Positions 62,485 through 64,000 of a DNA stretch of 64,000 nucleotides are shown here, one piece after another. Under the pieces are notes generated by a model. It saw only the letters and a list, made by a program, of their open reading frames with translations, had not been told where the DNA came from and ran no database searches. This DNA comes from Aquimarina sp. AU58 (GTDB lineage Bacteria > Bacteroidota > Bacteroidia > Flavobacteriales > Flavobacteriaceae). The stretch spans positions 1-64,000 of the forward strand of contig NZ_OMPD01000008.1 in the NCBI RefSeq assembly GCF_900312745.1, given 5' to 3'. The first letter of the stretch is position 1. Each line of letters starts with the position of its first letter. A program made the position numbers and the translations under genes.

Positions 62485-62804
62485 GTGTTTAACATATTAA
62501 TCACCCCAATACCTTTCATCTAAATATATACATATCGATTTTTTGATCACCTTCTACTTTCTAATATATTTATTAAAGTTTTTTAGACCAAAACAAGCAC
62601 ATATCGCAAGAAAAGCTTAAAAACACACTTTCAAATTCTTAAAATACATAAAAATAAAAACTATACCCTAATTTTAATAGGGTATAAATTATAAAATAGA
62701 TAAAAATATACAACTATACCCTATTTTTTATAGGGTCAAATTTGTTTTTATATAGTTTTATCGTTCCAATTAAAAACTAATTATAACGGTAATCAATGTT
62801 TATT
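62485..62804. other. intergenic region with paired dyads
   Basis: AT-rich. Two similar dyads lie at 62662-62686 and 62715-62739 and are listed separately. No open frame or RNA gene was seen. Confidence 0.4.
62662..62739. promoter_or_regulatory. two matching dyads 53 bp apart before the porin gene
   Basis: First dyad: TATACCCTA (62662-62670), spacer of 7, TAGGGTATA (62678-62686), perfect. Second: TATACCCTA (62715-62723), spacer of 7, TAGGGT (62731-62736), imperfect. Same arms and spacing; the 53-bp offset is about five turns of the helix. They share the TACCC half-site with the protease-module dyads, but their spacer is 7, not 2. Confidence 0.55.
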
Positions 62805-63914
62805 ATGAAAACAAAAACCACCACATTTTTAAAAAAAGTAGCTCTTTTTACTTTAATCTTGTTAAGTTCCAAAGTTATTAGCCAGGAAGAAAAACCAAAA
62901 TCAACACTAGATAAGTTATTATCTAAAATAAACTTATCAGGATCTATTGACGGATACTACAGGTACAATCTTGAAGCTCCTAATGACAACTCGGTAGCTC
63001 CAAAAACATCATTTGCAAACGATAATGGCTTTGCATTAGGTATGGCTAATACCGTTTTGGAATATGAAGGCGAAAAAGTTGGGTTTGTAGCTGACCTTGT
63101 TTTTGGATCCAGAGGCGAAGATGCTGTATTTAATTCTGATGATTCTGCTCAAATCATTAACCAATTATTTGTCTACTGGAATGTAACCAAAAGCATTAAA
63201 CTAACCTTCGGTAATTTCAATACTTTTATAGGGTATGAAGTGATTTCACCAACTGGAAATTTTAATTACTCTACTTCGTATATGTTCTCATACGGCCCTT
63301 TCTCACATACTGGTTTGAAAGCAGATATTGCAATAAGTGAAAAATGGTCTGCTATGCTTGCTGTAATGAACCCTAGTGATTATACAGACAATAATCCTTT
63401 TGACACCTATATTGCTGGTGCACAAATAGGATATACTCTAGATAACGGCAGTGCTTTTCTAAATTTTAGATATGGTAACGAAGGAGAACCAGGAGAAGTA
63501 GGCCCTACTTTTCAGGTAGATCTTACTACAGGATGGGATCTTACACAAGATTTTTATCTCGGCGTAAATACAACCTATGTAGCTACAGAACCACAAGAAA
63601 GCGGAGATGCTTCTGGGTTTTACGGAGTAGCACTATATCCTCAATATAAAACATCTGAAAAATTCGCTATAGGAATAAGAGGAGAATATTTCTCGGTTTA
63701 TAATGGCGGATTAACAGATGTAATTGGACTAGACACACAAGGTGATGGAGATGTTATTACAGCTACCCTAACAGGAAATTATACGATTGGAGAGTTAACG
63801 CTTAAACCAGAATTAAGAATCGATACTACTTCTGAAGATTCCTTTTTAGATAATGATAGAGAAGCTGTAAAAAGTCTTTCTTCTTTTGTGCTTGGGGCGA
63901 TATATAAATTCTAA
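62805..63914 (+). CDS. porin-like outer-membrane beta-barrel (bbp2-type)
   Basis: 369 residues from ATG 62805 (MKTKTTTFLKKV); an ATG nine bases upstream is in frame. Signal peptide to about VISQ. The rest is regular barrel strands: LSGSIDGYYRYN, FGNFNTFIGYEVISPTGNFNYS, and the end SFVLGAIYKF with C-terminal Phe. It fits the OmpL-like beta-barrel porin-2 family, often found next to PII and ammonium transport genes in flavobacteria. Solute unknown. Confidence 0.75.
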   Translation: MKTKTTTFLKKVALFTLILLSSKVISQEEKPKSTLDKLLSKINLSGSIDGYYRYNLEAPNDNSVAPKTSFANDNGFALGMANTVLEYEGEKVGFVADLVFGSRGEDAVFNSDDSAQIINQLFVYWNVTKSIKLTFGNFNTFIGYEVISPTGNFNYSTSYMFSYGPFSHTGLKADIAISEKWSAMLAVMNPSDYTDNNPFDTYIAGAQIGYTLDNGSAFLNFRYGNEGEPGEVGPTFQVDLTTGWDLTQDFYLGVNTTYVATEPQESGDASGFYGVALYPQYKTSEKFAIGIRGEYFSVYNGGLTDVIGLDTQGDGDVITATLTGNYTIGELTLKPELRIDTTSEDSFLDNDREAVKSLSSFVLGAIYKF

Positions 63915-63932
63915 TATATCCTTTCACAAAGT

Positions 63933-63966
63933 AAAAGCGTTCTGAGTGATCAGAACGCTTTTGTTA
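63933..63966 (+). terminator. intrinsic terminator of the porin gene
   Basis: Perfect 13-bp arms AAAAGCGTTCTGA (63933-63945) and complement (63950-63962), loop GTGA, followed by TTGTTATT. It lies about 20 bases past the stop. Confidence 0.85.
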
Positions 63967-64000
63967 TTCACGTTATGACATTTTTGTTACTAAAGAGACT

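Noticed and set aside
1..64000. CRISPR arrays, tRNA or rRNA genes, insertion sequences, prophage genes
   Set aside because: No regularly spaced direct repeats, tRNA-like T-arm sequences, transposase or phage motifs were found on either strand by eye.

Overview
The window reads as a chromosome segment of a marine Bacteroidota bacterium of the family Flavobacteriaceae. An Aquimarina-like genome is my best guess, but genus is inference. The DNA is AT-rich, Shine-Dalgarno sequences are mostly absent, -7 boxes of the TANNTTTG type occur, and many families typical of the phylum are present (DUF2911, DUF4920, DUF6268, YceI lipoprotein, half-zinc-finger DnaJ, MnmD). No tRNA, rRNA, CRISPR array, insertion sequence or prophage was recognised.

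Layout. 1-5.7 kb: the end of a truncated gene, then two separate ECF sigma-factor modules. One is sigma plus a membrane partner, facing a DUF6249-type gene across a shared control region. The other is sigma, a membrane partner and a secreted beta-rich protein. A secreted protein with two internal repeats lies between them. 5.9-9 kb: DUF2911 protein, MeaB GTPase, PagL-like lipid A deacylase. 9.2-21.4 kb: a complete homoprotocatechuate meta-cleavage operon (hpaH-I-G-E-D-F) that runs on into an aldehyde dehydrogenase, a thiamine-diphosphate 2-oxoacid decarboxylase-like enzyme, a metallophosphoesterase, an aminotransferase and a P-loop ATPase, with an AraC-type regulator opposite. A nearly identical 24-bp dyad sits before hpaH and again before the aminotransferase. 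21.4-31.4 kb: housekeeping genes (PBP1A, TonB-like, PAP2, OmpA, MATE, M28 peptidase, PPK2). 31.8-33.8 kb: a very AT-rich methyltransferase and Asp-box protein pair. 33.9-46.7 kb: housekeeping genes again (sigma-54 activator without a DNA-binding domain, DUF6268, MscS, ABC exporter, DnaJ/GrpE, YceI, MnmD, IlvE, MazG-like).

47.0-58.4 kb is the most unusual region. Two paralogous four-gene modules stand in tandem: protease, partner protein, TPR-like histidine kinase, NarL/LuxR-type response regulator. The first carries a papain-like cysteine protease and the second a subtilisin-like serine protease; neither protease has a signal peptide. The two partner proteins are homologous to each other and match no family I know. 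The kinase cores and regulators are nearly identical, while the kinase sensor regions have diverged. The second regulator is broken by a frameshift and a stop codon. A third operon (small membrane protein, unknown soluble protein, outer-membrane-barrel-like protein) follows. All three transcription units have the same 16-bp dyad with NarL-like 7-2-7 geometry, placed exactly 23 bp before a -7-like box. This indicates one regulon, probably run by the intact regulator. I regard it as the best candidate for an undescribed system; its function is unknown.

58.4-64 kb: DPP III-type peptidase, SRPBCC/GyrI-like protein, CrcB fluoride channel, PII-like protein, and a porin preceded by two matching dyads 53 bp apart.
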